A stretch of DNA of 64,000 bases from contig NZ_LOHF01000005.1 of NCBI RefSeq assembly GCF_002158995.1, positions 149,868 to 213,867 on the forward strand, given 5' to 3'. The translations under genes were made by a program, and so were the position numbers. The DNA is from Pseudomonas caspiana (GTDB lineage: Bacteria; Pseudomonadota; Gammaproteobacteria; Pseudomonadales; Pseudomonadaceae). The first letter of the stretch is position 1; every line of letters starts with the position of its first letter. Below the pieces are notes generated by a model that was not told the DNA's origin, searched no databases, and saw only the letters and a program-made list of their open reading frames with translations. Positions 16,889 to 26,529 of this stretch are shown piece after piece.

Positions 16889-17635
16889 TCAGATCCTAAA
16901 TTCCACCTCACCCAATCTCCCGCCATATGGGCCGAAGCTGTGCTCCACAAACTGTTGGCTACCGTCAGCATTGACGATCAGCACGGTGCTGGCGCGGGTG
17001 CCGTAATTGGGGCTGGCGATGAACACACTGGACAGCAGTTTTTCGGTCTCCAGGCTTACGCCCGTATCAGGCAGCTCAACGGTCGGTGCAGTGGCCGGGT
17101 CGCTCAACAACGCCATGAGCGCCAGTGAATTCGGGTCCTCAAGTTGGGTGCTCATGACCGCCTTGGCTTTTTCCACCTTCGGCCAGGGAGTATTCAGCTC
17201 TGCGTTTGACAGCCCGTAAACGCCTGCAGCCAACAGGCGTGGTTCCGGGTGTGCGCCATTCAGGTAATACAACCGCTCGCGATCACCCACCAGCAGGTTG
17301 AAACCACCATACTGCGCAGCCCTTTGTGCGACATCGGCAAGGTAGTCTTCAGCCTGAACGTCGCTGGTTAAAAATTGAGCAACCAGTTCGCCTCGCGAGC
17401 GGTTACCCAGTGGCAGGTCAGGGTTGCGAATATTGGTCAGCGCTGCAAATCGCCCGTCGGAAGTTACGCCCAGCCAGGTTCCACCTGCTTCGAGGTCGCG
17501 CCCGGCATAAACTTGAGGTGCGTCTGCCCATTGCGCCAAGGGTTGAGTCGGGCGGGCGTAAAACTCATCACGATTGGCGGCCACGATCAGCGGCTGGGCG
17601 TGCGAAGGGCGCCACGCGAAAACGATCAGACACAT
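16889..17635 (-). CDS. NRDE (TANGO2-like) family protein
   Basis: A 248-residue protein. The start at 17635 gives MCLIVFAWRPS, with the Cys2 conserved in the family; a 36-residue upstream extension is rejected. The signature AANRDEFYARPT, then AGGTWLGVT and GFAALTNIRNP-like stretch (RFAALTNIRNP), then SRGELV, identifies the TANGO2/NRDE group, which has an Ntn-hydrolase-like N-terminus. Its biochemical role in bacteria is unsettled (heme handling has been proposed). It stands alone, convergent with ptsP and divergent from lgt. Confidence 0.88.
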   Translation of the reverse strand: MCLIVFAWRPSHAQPLIVAANRDEFYARPTQPLAQWADAPQVYAGRDLEAGGTWLGVTSDGRFAALTNIRNPDLPLGNRSRGELVAQFLTSDVQAEDYLADVAQRAAQYGGFNLLVGDRERLYYLNGAHPEPRLLAAGVYGLSNAELNTPWPKVEKAKAVMSTQLEDPNSLALMALLSDPATAPTVELPDTGVSLETEKLLSSVFIASPNYGTRASTVLIVNADGSQQFVEHSFGPYGGRLGEVEFRI

Positions 17636-17836
17636 GCAGTACTCCTTTTTAAGCCACTGTAACCACACATGAGGCTCACATCCATCGCACGCCGCTAGAG
17701 CGCCGGGCGTTGCTCCGGTAACATGCCGGTCTCTTTTCGTCATGCCCGGCCTTAGCTGTTCAGCGCGGGTTTATGTTTCCTGCTTTAGTGTGTCTGGTTA
17801 AGTGCTCGCAAGAGCTTTCCCATTTAAGGAGTTGCA

Positions 17837-18649
17837 ATGCTGCCTTACCCGCAGATTGACCCGGTGGCGGTGGCCATCGGCCCGCTGCAAATTCACTGGT
17901 ACGGTTTGATGTACCTGGTCGGGATTGGCGGCGCGTGGCTGCTGGCATCGCGGCGTTTGAACCGCTTTGATCCGACCTGGACCAAAGAAAAACTCTCCGA
18001 CATGATTTTCTGGCTGGCCATGGGCGTGATCGTCGGTGGGCGGTTGGGTTATGTCCTGTTCTACGATCTGCCTGCCTATATTTCCAATCCGCTGCTGATT
18101 TTCGAAGTCTGGAAAGGCGGCATGGCGTTCCACGGCGGTTTTGTCGGCGTGATGCTGGCCGCGTGGTTTTTTGCTCGACGCAACGGCAAGTCGTTCTTCG
18201 AACTCATGGACTTCATTGCGCCCATGGTGCCGATTGGTCTGGGTGCCGGTCGGATCGGTAACTTCATCAATGCCGAGTTGTGGGGCAAACCGACTGACGT
18301 GCCTTGGGCGATGATCTTCCCGCCGTTCAGCGATCCGGCGCAGTTACCGCGCCATCCGTCACAGCTGTACCAGTTCGCGCTGGAAGGCGTTGCGCTGTTC
18401 CTGATCCTCTATCTGTTCTCGCGTAAACCGCGCCCGACCATGGCCATTTCCGGCATGTTCGCGTTGTTTTACGGGATTTTCCGTTTCATCGTCGAGTTTG
18501 TCCGCGTGCCGGATGCGCAGTTGGGTTATCTGGCCTGGGGTTGGGTCACGATGGGCCAAATCCTCAGTCTGCCGATGATCATCGCGGGTGCTGTGCTGAT
18601 CTGGCTGGCTTACAACCGCGCCCCCGCTGGCAAGAACGCGGCGGTTTAA
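17837..18649 (+). CDS. lgt: Prolipoprotein diacylglyceryl transferase
   Basis: A 270-residue inner-membrane enzyme that attaches diacylglycerol to the lipobox cysteine of prolipoproteins. A strong aaggag lies 7 bases before the ATG. Seven hydrophobic segments are evident. The conserved GGMAFHGG and the family signature [15 protein letters not shown] (catalytic Arg and Asn) are both present, as is the HPSQLYQ motif. It precedes thyA by 52 bp on the same strand, a conserved pairing. Confidence 0.97.
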   Translation: MLPYPQIDPVAVAIGPLQIHWYGLMYLVGIGGAWLLASRRLNRFDPTWTKEKLSDMIFWLAMGVIVGGRLGYVLFYDLPAYISNPLLIFEVWKGGMAFHGGFVGVMLAAWFFARRNGKSFFELMDFIAPMVPIGLGAGRIGNFINAELWGKPTDVPWAMIFPPFSDPAQLPRHPSQLYQFALEGVALFLILYLFSRKPRPTMAISGMFALFYGIFRFIVEFVRVPDAQLGYLAWGWVTMGQILSLPMIIAGAVLIWLAYNRAPAGKNAAV

Positions 18650-18657
18650 CACCGAAA

Positions 18658-18679
18658 CGCCGGGCGAGGTTGCCCGGCG
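18658..18679 (+). other. Hairpin between lgt and thyA
   Basis: Stem cgccgggc / gcccggcg around a 6-base loop, right after the lgt stop. There is no T-run, so it is not an obvious terminator. It may stabilise the upstream mRNA end or tune thyA expression, which is inference. Confidence 0.45.
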
Positions 18680-18701
18680 GATTCACCGAAGCAGGTAATT
18701 T

Positions 18702-19673
18702 ATGAAGCAATATCTGGATCTAGTCGCCCACGTCATCAAGAACGGTACGTTGCAGGCCAACCGCACCGGTGTGAAAACCATCAGTTTTCCCGGCGCGATG
18801 CTGCGTTATGACCTCAAGGAAGGCTTCCCGGCGATTACCACCCGGCGTATGGCCTTCAAGTCAGCTATCGGCGAAATGGTCGGCTTCCTGCGGGGCGTGA
18901 ACAACGCCGCCGAGTTTCGTGAACTGGGCTGCAAAGTCTGGGACCAGAATGCCAACGAAAACGCCCAATGGCTGGACAACCCGTTCCGTAAGGGCGAAGA
19001 CGATCTGGGCGAAATTTACGGTGTGCAATGGCGTAAATGGCCTGCTTACAAGCGCATTGACCTGAGCAACCCGAAAGCCATTGAACTGGCAATCAGTCAG
19101 GGTTACCAGCAGATCGCCCAGTCTGAAGAAGACGGTCAGCCTTACGTGGTGCTGTACAAGGCCATTGACCAGATTCGCCAATGCGTCGACACCATCATCA
19201 AGGACCCGGGCAGCCGCCGTATTCTGTTCCACGGCTGGAACTGCGCGCAGCTGGACGAAATGGCCTTGCCGCCGTGCCACCTGCTGTATCAGTTCCACCC
19301 GAATCAGGAGACCAAAGAAATCTCCCTGACGTTATACATCCGCTCCAACGATCTGGGCTTGGGCACTCCGTTCAATCTGACTGAAGGGGCTGCGCTGCTG
19401 AGCCTGATCGGCCGTCTGACGGGCTACACGCCGCGCTGGTTCACGTATTTCATTGGCGATGCTCATGTCTACGAAAACCACTTGGACATGCTCAACGAAC
19501 AGCTCAAGCGCGAGCCGTATCCGATGCCTAAGCTGGTGATTTCCGATCGGGTGCCGGAGTTTGCCAAGACTGGCGTATACCAGCCGGAATGGCTGGAGCA
19601 GATCGAACCGTCAGACTTCTCGCTGGAAGGTTACGAGCATCACCCGGCAATGACCGCGCCGATGGCGGTCTGA
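18702..19673 (+). CDS. thyA: Thymidylate synthase (long form)
   Basis: A 323-residue enzyme that methylates dUMP to dTMP using methylene-tetrahydrofolate. The catalytic Cys is in [11 protein letters not shown], and the phosphate-binding Arg is in [14 protein letters not shown]. It is about 60 residues longer than the 264-residue E. coli enzyme. Much of the difference lies between the KWPAYKR and [16 protein letters not shown] segments and in the N-terminal half. Sequence around the active site also differs from E. coli ([12 protein letters not shown] for SAWNVGELDKM). It follows lgt and probably shares a transcript. Confidence 0.95.
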   Translation: MKQYLDLVAHVIKNGTLQANRTGVKTISFPGAMLRYDLKEGFPAITTRRMAFKSAIGEMVGFLRGVNNAAEFRELGCKVWDQNANENAQWLDNPFRKGEDDLGEIYGVQWRKWPAYKRIDLSNPKAIELAISQGYQQIAQSEEDGQPYVVLYKAIDQIRQCVDTIIKDPGSRRILFHGWNCAQLDEMALPPCHLLYQFHPNQETKEISLTLYIRSNDLGLGTPFNLTEGAALLSLIGRLTGYTPRWFTYFIGDAHVYENHLDMLNEQLKREPYPMPKLVISDRVPEFAKTGVYQPEWLEQIEPSDFSLEGYEHHPAMTAPMAV

Positions 19674-19694
19674 TAAAAAGCCCTGTTGGAGCGC

Positions 19695-19790
19695 GACGTG
19701 GGACCGGCTTTAGCCGGGAAGAGGCCGGTACATCCGACGCATTTGTGTCGTCTGATCCGCCGCCTTCCCGGCTAAAGCCGGTCCCACGTC
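19695..19790. repeat. REPIN (GTGGGACCGGCTTTAGCCGGGAAG family)
   Basis: gacgtgggaccggctttagc with exact complement at the right end. It sits in the convergent thyA-cadR gap. Confidence 0.88.
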
Positions 19791-19806
19791 AGTTTATGTG
19801 TGCTCC

Positions 19807-20253
19807 TCAATGCCCATGACTCCTGCCCACATGGGAGTGTTCTACATCAGCGGTCACCACGCTGCCGCTGACTTCCAGTCGATCCAGAATCCCGCAATGA
19901 TCCGGTGCACCGTCGCTGCAGCGTTGGCGCAGGTCCAGTAGCTGTGTCTGTAGCGCTTGCAGGCTGGCGATGCGGTCATTGACGTGCTGGATGTGCTCAT
20001 CAATCAGCGCATTGACACTTACGCACTGGTCTTGCGGGCTGTCGCGCAAGTTGAGCAGGCTGCGGATCTCTTCGAGCGTCATGTCCAGGCTGCGACAGTT
20101 GCGGATGAAGGTCAGCCGCTCCACATGGGCTTGGGTGTACAGCCGATAGTTGCCGTCGCTACGGGCAGGTGCCGGGAGCAATCCCTCGCGCTCGTAATAA
20201 CGGATGGTTTCTACCTGCGCATCAGTCAGTTTTGCCAGCTCGCCAATCTTCAT
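19807..20253 (-). CDS. cadR: MerR-family cadmium/lead/zinc-responsive regulator
   Basis: A 148-residue MerR-type activator. Start at 20253 (MKIGELAKLT) is the family start; an upstream extension would cover the operator. The winged HTH spans 1-70 (VETIRYYEREGLLP, NYRLYTQAHVERL), followed by a long dimerisation helix. Metal-ligand cysteines are visible (DQCVSVNAL, RQRCSD, DHCGILD), and the tail HSHVGRSHGH is the His-rich C-terminus known from Pseudomonas CadR. It represses and activates the divergent cadA promoter by DNA distortion. Confidence 0.95.
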   Translation of the reverse strand: MKIGELAKLTDAQVETIRYYEREGLLPAPARSDGNYRLYTQAHVERLTFIRNCRSLDMTLEEIRSLLNLRDSPQDQCVSVNALIDEHIQHVNDRIASLQALQTQLLDLRQRCSDGAPDHCGILDRLEVSGSVVTADVEHSHVGRSHGH

Positions 20254-20276
20254 TGCCGTTGATTCCGTTTCAGTGC

Positions 20277-20307
20277 TTGACCCTATAGTGGCTACAGGGT
20301 GTTCACT
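20277..20307 (+). promoter_or_regulatory. CadR-type MerR operator within a 19-bp-spacer promoter for cadA
   Basis: The -35 ttgacc (20277-20282) and -10-like ttcact (20302-20307) are 19 bp apart, the over-long spacing used by MerR promoters. The spacer holds the 21-bp dyad accctatagtggctacaggg-t (20280-20300), with arms accct-tag and cta-agggt. Confidence 0.85.
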
Positions 20308-20336
20308 TGGCAACAAGCACGATAAAGGACCGGACC

Positions 20337-22601
20337 ATGAGCCAGTTGACACCCGTTCACGATAAGCACGACCACGATCACGACAAGCATGATCATGAAA
20401 GCCATGAACATAAAGGCCACGACCACTCTCAGCAAGGTCACGGCAGTTGCTGCTCGTTGAAAGTCGCGCCTGCGGTGGTCACGTTCAGCGATGCCCCTGC
20501 ATCGGGGGCGCAACTGAGCACATTCCGTATCGAGCAGATGGATTGCCCTACGGAACAGACGCTCATCCAGAACAAGCTTGGCAAACTGGCCGGCGTGCAG
20601 AAACTTGAATTCAACCTGATCAATCGCCTGCTCGGCGTCTGGCACGAATTGCCGTCCACCGATCCGATTCGGGACGCCATCGCCTCATTGGGCATGCAGG
20701 CCGAACCGGTTGAGGAGGGCGCAGAGTCCGCACCTGCACCGGTAGTGAAAAAAGCCTGGTGGCCGTTGGCGTTGTCCGGTGTTACCGCACTGGCCGCTGA
20801 AGTCATTCACTTCGGCTCATTTGCGTCGGATTGGGTCGTGGCCATCGTGGCGCTGGTTTCCATCCTCAGCGGCGGGTTGGGCACCTACAAAAAAGGCTGG
20901 ATCGCACTCAAGAACCTCAACCTGAACATAAATGCGTTGATGAGTATTGCCGTGACCGGCGCCGTGTTGATCGGGCAATGGCCGGAAGCAGCGATGGTCA
21001 TGTTCCTGTTTACCGTTGCCGAGCTGATTGAAGCCAAATCCCTGGACCGCGCTCGCAACGCTATCAGTGGCTTGATGCAGCTCACGCCGGAACTGGCCAC
21101 CGTGAAACAGGCGGATGGTCAGTGGTTGGAACTGGAAGCCAAAAACATCGAGTTGGGCGCTATCGTCCGAGTTAAACCGGGTGAGCGCGTCGCTCTGGAT
21201 GGTGAGGTGGTGTCCGGTAACTCCACGATTGATCAGGCGCCGATTACCGGTGAAAGCCTGCCGGTCGAGAAAACCATCGGCGATAAAGTCTTTGCCGGGA
21301 CTATCAACCAGTCTGGCTCGCTGGAGTATCGCGTGACTGCCGCGGCGAATAACTCGACGCTGGCGCGAATCATTCATGCGGTTGAGGCTGCTCAAGGCTC
21401 GCGGGCACCGACTCAGCGTTTCGTCGACAGCTTCTCGCGCATCTACACCCCGGCGGTTTTCATCTTCGCGCTAGGCGTAGCAATCATCCCGCCGCTGTTC
21501 ATGGGCGCGGCGTGGTTCGACTGGATCTATCGCGCGCTTGTGCTGCTGGTTGTAGCTTGCCCTTGTGCATTGGTGATCTCCACGCCGGTGACCATTGTCA
21601 GCGGGCTGGCGGCTGCGGCGCGCAGAGGCATCCTGATCAAAGGCGGCGTGTACCTGGAAATGGGCCACAAGCTTGATTACCTGGCTCTGGACAAGACCGG
21701 CACGATCACCCACGGCAAGCCGGTGCAGACCGATTTCGTGTTGCTTGAGTCAACCGCTGCGGATCGGGTTCCGGGTGTGGCGGCGAGTCTGGCGGGGCGC
21801 TCTGATCACCCGGTTTCCCAAGCAATTGCCAAGGCAGCCGAGCAAGACGTTAATGCCCATGAAGTCAGCGCGTTCGAAGCGTTGGCTGGACGCGGCGTGC
21901 GCGGCGAGATCAATGGCGAGCTTTACCATTTGGGCAACCACCGTTTGGTGGAAGAGCTGGGCCTTTGCTCACCCCAGTTGGAGGCACAACTGGATGCGCT
22001 GGAACAGCAAGGCAAAAGCGTCGTGTTGCTACTGGATAAATCTGGCCCGCTGGCGTTGTTTGCAGTGGCCGATACGGTCAAGGAAAGCAGCCGTGAGGCG
22101 ATCCAGCAACTGCATGAACTGGGCGTTAAAACCCTGATGCTGACCGGTGACAACCCGCACACCGCCAAGGCGATCGCTGCGCAGGTGGGTATCGATTCGG
22201 CTCAGGGCAACCTGATGCCAAGCGACAAGCTGGAGGCTATCGAAGCGCTGTATGCCAAAGGGCATCGGGTCGGCATGGTCGGTGACGGTATCAACGACGC
22301 ACCCGCGCTGGCGCGCTCCGAGATTGGCTTCGCCATGGCCGCAGCCGGTACCGATACTGCGATTGAAACGGCGGATGTCGCCCTGATGGACGACGATCTG
22401 CGCAAGATTCCGGCATTTATACAGCTGTCGCGCCGGACGTCGGCGGTATTGAAGCAGAACATCTTTCTCGCTCTGTTTATCAAAGCGATCTTCCTGGCGA
22501 TGACCTTTGCAGGTATGGCGACGATGTGGATGGCGGTGTTCGCGGATATGGGTGTGAGCCTGTTGGTGGTGTTCAATGGGTTGCGGTTGTTGAAGAAGTA
22601 A
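20337..22601 (+). CDS. cadA: Cadmium/zinc/lead-exporting P1B-type ATPase
   Basis: A 754-residue inner-membrane pump. The ATG at 20337 is preferred over 20307, which overlaps the promoter. The N-terminus (about 8-36) is a dense His/Asp stretch (HDKHDHDHDKHDHESHEH) ending in GSCCSL. A degenerate HMA domain follows with MDCPTE replacing GMxCxxC. Then come eight membrane segments, the actuator TGES, the metal-selectivity ACPCAL, the phosphorylated Asp in DKTGTITHGK, the HP motif (SDHPVSQAI) and GDGINDAPALA. It is activated by divergent CadR. Confidence 0.95.
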   Translation: MSQLTPVHDKHDHDHDKHDHESHEHKGHDHSQQGHGSCCSLKVAPAVVTFSDAPASGAQLSTFRIEQMDCPTEQTLIQNKLGKLAGVQKLEFNLINRLLGVWHELPSTDPIRDAIASLGMQAEPVEEGAESAPAPVVKKAWWPLALSGVTALAAEVIHFGSFASDWVVAIVALVSILSGGLGTYKKGWIALKNLNLNINALMSIAVTGAVLIGQWPEAAMVMFLFTVAELIEAKSLDRARNAISGLMQLTPELATVKQADGQWLELEAKNIELGAIVRVKPGERVALDGEVVSGNSTIDQAPITGESLPVEKTIGDKVFAGTINQSGSLEYRVTAAANNSTLARIIHAVEAAQGSRAPTQRFVDSFSRIYTPAVFIFALGVAIIPPLFMGAAWFDWIYRALVLLVVACPCALVISTPVTIVSGLAAAARRGILIKGGVYLEMGHKLDYLALDKTGTITHGKPVQTDFVLLESTAADRVPGVAASLAGRSDHPVSQAIAKAAEQDVNAHEVSAFEALAGRGVRGEINGELYHLGNHRLVEELGLCSPQLEAQLDALEQQGKSVVLLLDKSGPLALFAVADTVKESSREAIQQLHELGVKTLMLTGDNPHTAKAIAAQVGIDSAQGNLMPSDKLEAIEALYAKGHRVGMVGDGINDAPALARSEIGFAMAAAGTDTAIETADVALMDDDLRKIPAFIQLSRRTSAVLKQNIFLALFIKAIFLAMTFAGMATMWMAVFADMGVSLLVVFNGLRLLKK

Positions 22602-22621
22602 TCGTAGTCAATGCGGTCCTT

Positions 22622-22710
22622 TGTGGGAGCCGGGCTTGCCCGCAATAAGGCTGTAGGTGATCCAAAGCGAATCGGGTTCATCCTTATCGCGGGCAAGCCC
22701 GGCTCCCACA
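22622..22710. repeat. REPIN (GTGGGAGCCGGGCTTGCCCGC family)
   Basis: tgtgggagccgggcttgccc with exact complement. It sits in the convergent cadA-hutG gap. Confidence 0.9.
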
Positions 22711-22724
22711 GGGGCAGTGCAGGC

Positions 22725-23528
22725 TTAGCAACCGTATTTAATTTTCCCCCACTCAATCATCTCTTCAACCAACTGCCTTAACACCACCCGCGTCGGCTCG
22801 GCCAGATCCGGGCGGTAGTGGAATGGCACGAATTCGTCCATGTAGGTTGCCTGCACCAGTTCAAGTTGCACCGCATGGATATTGTTGGCCGGTTCGCCGT
22901 AGTGGCGGGTGATGTGGCCGCCTTTGAAGCGGCCGTTCAGCACATGGCTGTAATCGCCCGCGGCAGCGCAGGTGGCTTCCAGGCGTTTGGCCAATTGTTC
23001 ATCGCAGCTTGCTCCGTTGAAGGTGCCGAGGTTGAAGTCCGGCAAGCGGCCTTCGAACAGATGAGGGATATGTCCGCGAATCGAGTGGGCATCAAACAGC
23101 AACGCGTAGCCGAACTCATCTCTCAGGCGTGCAAGCTCTTGCTCAAGCGTCTGGTGATATGGCGTCCAGATATGTTCCAGATAAGTCGCCCGCTCTTCAG
23201 CGCTCGGTGCCAGACCGTCTTTGAACAGCGGTACACCGTCGAACAGGATCGACGGGAACAACCCGGTGGTTGCTCCGGCATACAGCGGCTTGTCGTCTGA
23301 GGGGCGATTCAGGTCGATCACAAAGCGCGAATACTCGGCGGCCAATGTACTGGCACCCAGTTCTGCGGCGAAATCGTAGAGCTTCGGAATATGCCAATCA
23401 GTATCTGGCAGGCTCAGGGCTTCATCCACCAGCCCTGCCTCGACAGCAGGTGTCAGACGCAACCCGGTGTGGGGCATGCTGATCAGCAGCGGCACCCGGC
23501 CGCGAGAAAATTTCAGAACGTTGTCCAT
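22725..23528 (-). CDS. hutG: N-formylglutamate deformylase
   Basis: A 267-residue zinc amidohydrolase that releases formate and glutamate from N-formylglutamate, the last step of the five-step histidine pathway. MPHTG near the N-terminus (residues 18-22), DLNRP (72-76) and LLFDAHSIRG with NLGTFNGASC match the N-formylglutamate amidohydrolase family. It is the last gene of the leftward hut array, separated from hutI by a REPIN. Confidence 0.95.
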   Translation of the reverse strand: MDNVLKFSRGRVPLLISMPHTGLRLTPAVEAGLVDEALSLPDTDWHIPKLYDFAAELGASTLAAEYSRFVIDLNRPSDDKPLYAGATTGLFPSILFDGVPLFKDGLAPSAEERATYLEHIWTPYHQTLEQELARLRDEFGYALLFDAHSIRGHIPHLFEGRLPDFNLGTFNGASCDEQLAKRLEATCAAAGDYSHVLNGRFKGGHITRHYGEPANNIHAVQLELVQATYMDEFVPFHYRPDLAEPTRVVLRQLVEEMIEWGKIKYGC

Positions 23529-23562
23529 GAATCTCTCCTGTTAACCAAATATTGAACCCATT

Positions 23563-23655
23563 CCTGTAGGAGCCCACGAGCAACGCGAGGCAGCGATGGC
23601 GATTTGCCTGACACACCGCTATCGCTGCCTCGCGTTGCTCGTGAGCTCCTACAGG
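23563..23655. repeat. REPIN overlapping the hutI stop codon
   Basis: cctgtaggagcccacgagca pairs with tgctcgtgagctcctacagg. The last bases of the right arm supply the hutI stop codon (cta on this strand, TAG for hutI). Confidence 0.88.
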
Positions 23656-24857
23656 TTCAGCGATTCAACACCGTTGCGCACGATGCGTTTGTCCAGATCG
23701 CCACCCAGCCAATACGCTAGATCAGCAGGACGTTCGATGTGCCAAGCGACGAAGTCTGCGACTTTGTCGACCTCCAGCGAACCGTGGGTTTCGCCCATGC
23801 CGAGGGCTTTCGCGGCGTTGATCGTGACCCCGGCGAGGGCTTCTTCGGGTGTCATGCGGAACAGCGTGCACGCCATGTTCAGCATCAAACGCAATGAAAG
23901 TGCGGGCGATGTGCCGGGGTTGAGGTCGCTGGCGATGGCGATGTCGACGCCATGTTTGCGCAGCGCGTCCATCGGCGGCAATTGAGTTTCGCGCAGGAAG
24001 TAATAAGCGCCCGGCAGCAGCACCGCGACGGTTCCAGCCGCGGCCATGGCGATGGCGTCTGCCTCGGTCATGAACTCCAGATGATCCGCCGACAACGCCT
24101 TATAACGCGCCGCCAGACTAGAGCCTGCCAACGGCGAAAGCTGCTCGGCATGCAGTTTTACCGGCAAGCCCAATTGTCCGGCAGTTGTGAAAACCTGCTC
24201 GACCTGCGCCGGGGAGAACGCCAGGTACTCACAGAACGCATCCACCGCATCGACCAAACCTTCCTCGGCCAGCGCGGGCAGCATTTCGCTACAGATGTGA
24301 TTGATGTAATCGTCAGCGCGGTTGGCGTATTCAGGCGGTAGTGCATGGGCGGCCAGACACGTACTGCGCACTGTAACCGGCAGGGTGTTGCCCAGTCGGC
24401 GGATAACCCGCAGCAGCTTACGCTCGCTGGCCAGATCCAGACCATAACCGGACTTCATCTCAACCGTGGTGACGCCATCCTTGAGCAAATGCCGCAGGCG
24501 GCGCTCGGCGCTGGCGTACAGCTCGTCTTCACTGGCCGCGCGTGTGGCGCGCACGGTGCTGGCAATGCCGCCACCGGCCGCCGCTATTTCGGCATAACTC
24601 ACACCTTGCAGACGCTGCTCGAATTCGCCGCTGCGGTTGCCGCCGAACACCGTATGAGTGTGGCAGTCGATCAGCCCCGGCGTGACCCACGCGCCTTTCA
24701 AGTCGATGACACTGTCGTAAGCTGTTTCAACGAGAGCCGATTGAGGCCCGATCCACTCGATCAACGCTCCAGAGGTCACGATGGCGGCATCTTCGATGAT
24801 CGAGTATTTGCCTTGAGCCATGCTTGCTACGTGACAGTGTTTCCAGAGCGTTTTCAT
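23649..24857 (-). CDS. hutI: Imidazolonepropionase
   Basis: A 402-residue metal-dependent amidohydrolase that opens 4-imidazolone-5-propionate to N-formimidoyl-glutamate, step 3 of histidine breakdown. The metal site HTH is His66/His68 in [13 protein letters not shown], with further ligands in [17 protein letters not shown] and IASDLNPGT. Length is typical. It ends within a REPIN arm and follows hutT by 15 bp. Confidence 0.97.
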   Translation of the reverse strand: MKTLWKHCHVASMAQGKYSIIEDAAIVTSGALIEWIGPQSALVETAYDSVIDLKGAWVTPGLIDCHTHTVFGGNRSGEFEQRLQGVSYAEIAAAGGGIASTVRATRAASEDELYASAERRLRHLLKDGVTTVEMKSGYGLDLASERKLLRVIRRLGNTLPVTVRSTCLAAHALPPEYANRADDYINHICSEMLPALAEEGLVDAVDAFCEYLAFSPAQVEQVFTTAGQLGLPVKLHAEQLSPLAGSSLAARYKALSADHLEFMTEADAIAMAAAGTVAVLLPGAYYFLRETQLPPMDALRKHGVDIAIASDLNPGTSPALSLRLMLNMACTLFRMTPEEALAGVTINAAKALGMGETHGSLEVDKVADFVAWHIERPADLAYWLGGDLDKRIVRNGVESLNL

Positions 24858-24872
24858 GTCCAGTCTCCGAGG

Positions 24873-26273
24873 TTACCGGTGGGTGGGAGGGGAATGTTCA
24901 GGGCGTTTTGCCGAGCCCGGCTTGCCCCAAATGCGGTAGGCCGCGATCAGCAGCACAACCCAGCCTGCGCCAACGATCAGCGCGATACGGTTGTCGGGGA
25001 AATAACCCAGCACGCCGAAAATAAACAGCATGAACACAATGGCGGCGGCCGGAGCGTAGGGCCAGAACGGCACCGGGAATTTCAGCTGCGCCGCTTCTTC
25101 GCGGCTCATCTTGCGGCGCATGGCGACTTGAGTGAGCAGAATCATCAGCCAGACCCAAACGGTGGCGAAGGTCGCAATCGAGGCGATGACCATGAACACG
25201 TTTTCCGGGATTCGGTAATTCAGCCAAACACCAAGCAGCAGCGCGACGCCCATCACCAACACGGTCATCCACGGCACGCCTTGTCTGGACAGTTGCGAGA
25301 ACGCCGCCGGTGCCTGACCCTGTTGCGCCAGGCCATACATGATGCGGCCTGCGCCGAACACGTCGCTGTTGATCGCCGACACCGCAGCGGAAATCACCAC
25401 CACGTTCAGCAGCGCAGCCGCCCATGGCAGGCCGAGGCTGGAGAAAATCTGCACGAACGGGCTGTTTGCCTTGGTGATCTGCGACCAAGGGAACAGCGAC
25501 ATCAGCACGAACAAGGTCAGTACGTAAAACAGCAGAATGCGCAGCGGCACCGAGTTGATGGCCTGCGGAATAGTACGTTGCGGGTCTTTGGCTTCGCCCG
25601 CGGTGATGCCGATGATTTCGATACCGCCAAACGCGAACATCACCACCGCAAAGCAGGCGATCAAACCGCCGATGCCATTGGGCATGAACCCGCCATGGCT
25701 CCACAGGTTGCTGATACTGGAAACCGTCTCGCCACTGCCCGACAGGTTGACCCCGAACAGCAGCAAGCCAAGCCCGGCGACGATCATCGCGACGATGGCG
25801 CCGACTTTGAGCAGTGACAGCCAGAACTCGGTCTCGCCGAAGACTTTGACGTTGCACAGGTTGAGTGCGCCGATCAGGAAGACAATGCCCAGTACCCAGA
25901 TCCAGCGCGGGACTTCCGGGAACCAGAAACCCATGTAAATCCCAAAGGCGGTGACGTCGGCGATGCAGACAATGATCATCTCAAAGGCGTAGGTCCAGCC
26001 GAGCACGAAGCCCGCCATCGGGCCCAGGTAGGTGCTGGCGTATTCGCCGAACGAGCCGGAGACCGGGTTGTGCACGGCCATTTCACCCAAGGCGCGCATG
26101 ACCATGAAAACGGCTGCGCCACCGATCAGGTAAGCCAGTAAAACGGCCGGGCCTGCCATCTGGATCGCTGAAGCCGAGCCGTAGAACAGGCCGGTGCCGA
26201 TGGCTGACCCCAGCGCCATGAAGCGAATGTGACGGGCCGAAAGCCCGCGTTTCAAACCTTGCTGTGACGTCAT
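24873..26273 (-). CDS. hutT: Amino-acid permease of the APC family, probable histidine transporter
   Basis: A 466-residue integral membrane protein with about 12 hydrophobic segments. The N-terminal [20 protein letters not shown] is the APC-superfamily consensus motif before helix 1, and [11 protein letters not shown] and [20 protein letters not shown] are typical of the AroP/LysP-like AAT group. Position inside the hut array, 15 bp ahead of hutI, supports histidine (or urocanate) as the substrate; specificity is inferred from context. Confidence 0.88.
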   Translation of the reverse strand: MTSQQGLKRGLSARHIRFMALGSAIGTGLFYGSASAIQMAGPAVLLAYLIGGAAVFMVMRALGEMAVHNPVSGSFGEYASTYLGPMAGFVLGWTYAFEMIIVCIADVTAFGIYMGFWFPEVPRWIWVLGIVFLIGALNLCNVKVFGETEFWLSLLKVGAIVAMIVAGLGLLLFGVNLSGSGETVSSISNLWSHGGFMPNGIGGLIACFAVVMFAFGGIEIIGITAGEAKDPQRTIPQAINSVPLRILLFYVLTLFVLMSLFPWSQITKANSPFVQIFSSLGLPWAAALLNVVVISAAVSAINSDVFGAGRIMYGLAQQGQAPAAFSQLSRQGVPWMTVLVMGVALLLGVWLNYRIPENVFMVIASIATFATVWVWLMILLTQVAMRRKMSREEAAQLKFPVPFWPYAPAAAIVFMLFIFGVLGYFPDNRIALIVGAGWVVLLIAAYRIWGKPGSAKRPEHSPPTHR

Positions 26274-26417
26274 TTCAATCCAATCCAGTTTCTTTCCAGC
26301 GAACTGCCAGGTACTCAGGCGCGCAAGGATACCTGCTGGGTCGCGTCGGCCAAATCATTGGCCTGTCGGGTGTCGCCTGGCTGACATCCGGTGTCATGGA
26401 TGTCTATACGTTTGTGA
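26274..26417. other. hutT upstream gap, no gene seen
   Basis: About 140 bp with no credible reading frame, promoter or RNA structure that I can support. It is followed by a cluster of REP sequences up to the end of the lyase-like gene. Confidence 0.5.
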
Positions 26418-26485
26418 CCCCTCGCGGCTAAAGCCGCTCCTAAGGACGACACGTATCCGTAGGACTGGCTTTAGCCGGGAGGACG
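26418..26485. repeat. Degenerate REP pair
   Basis: Decayed versions of the CCGGCTTTAGCCGGGA family: ctcgcggctaaagccgctcc and ggactggctttagccgggag. The arms no longer form a regular inverted doublet. Confidence 0.6.
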
Positions 26486-26529
26486 TCATCACATTTGCCG
26501 CATCTGTTTCGTCAGGAATATCGAGTCAT

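Noticed and set aside
24345..25817. 490-residue open frame opposite hutI/hutT
   Set aside because: Spans two real genes in antisense and is rich in His/Arg/Gln as expected for a shadow frame.
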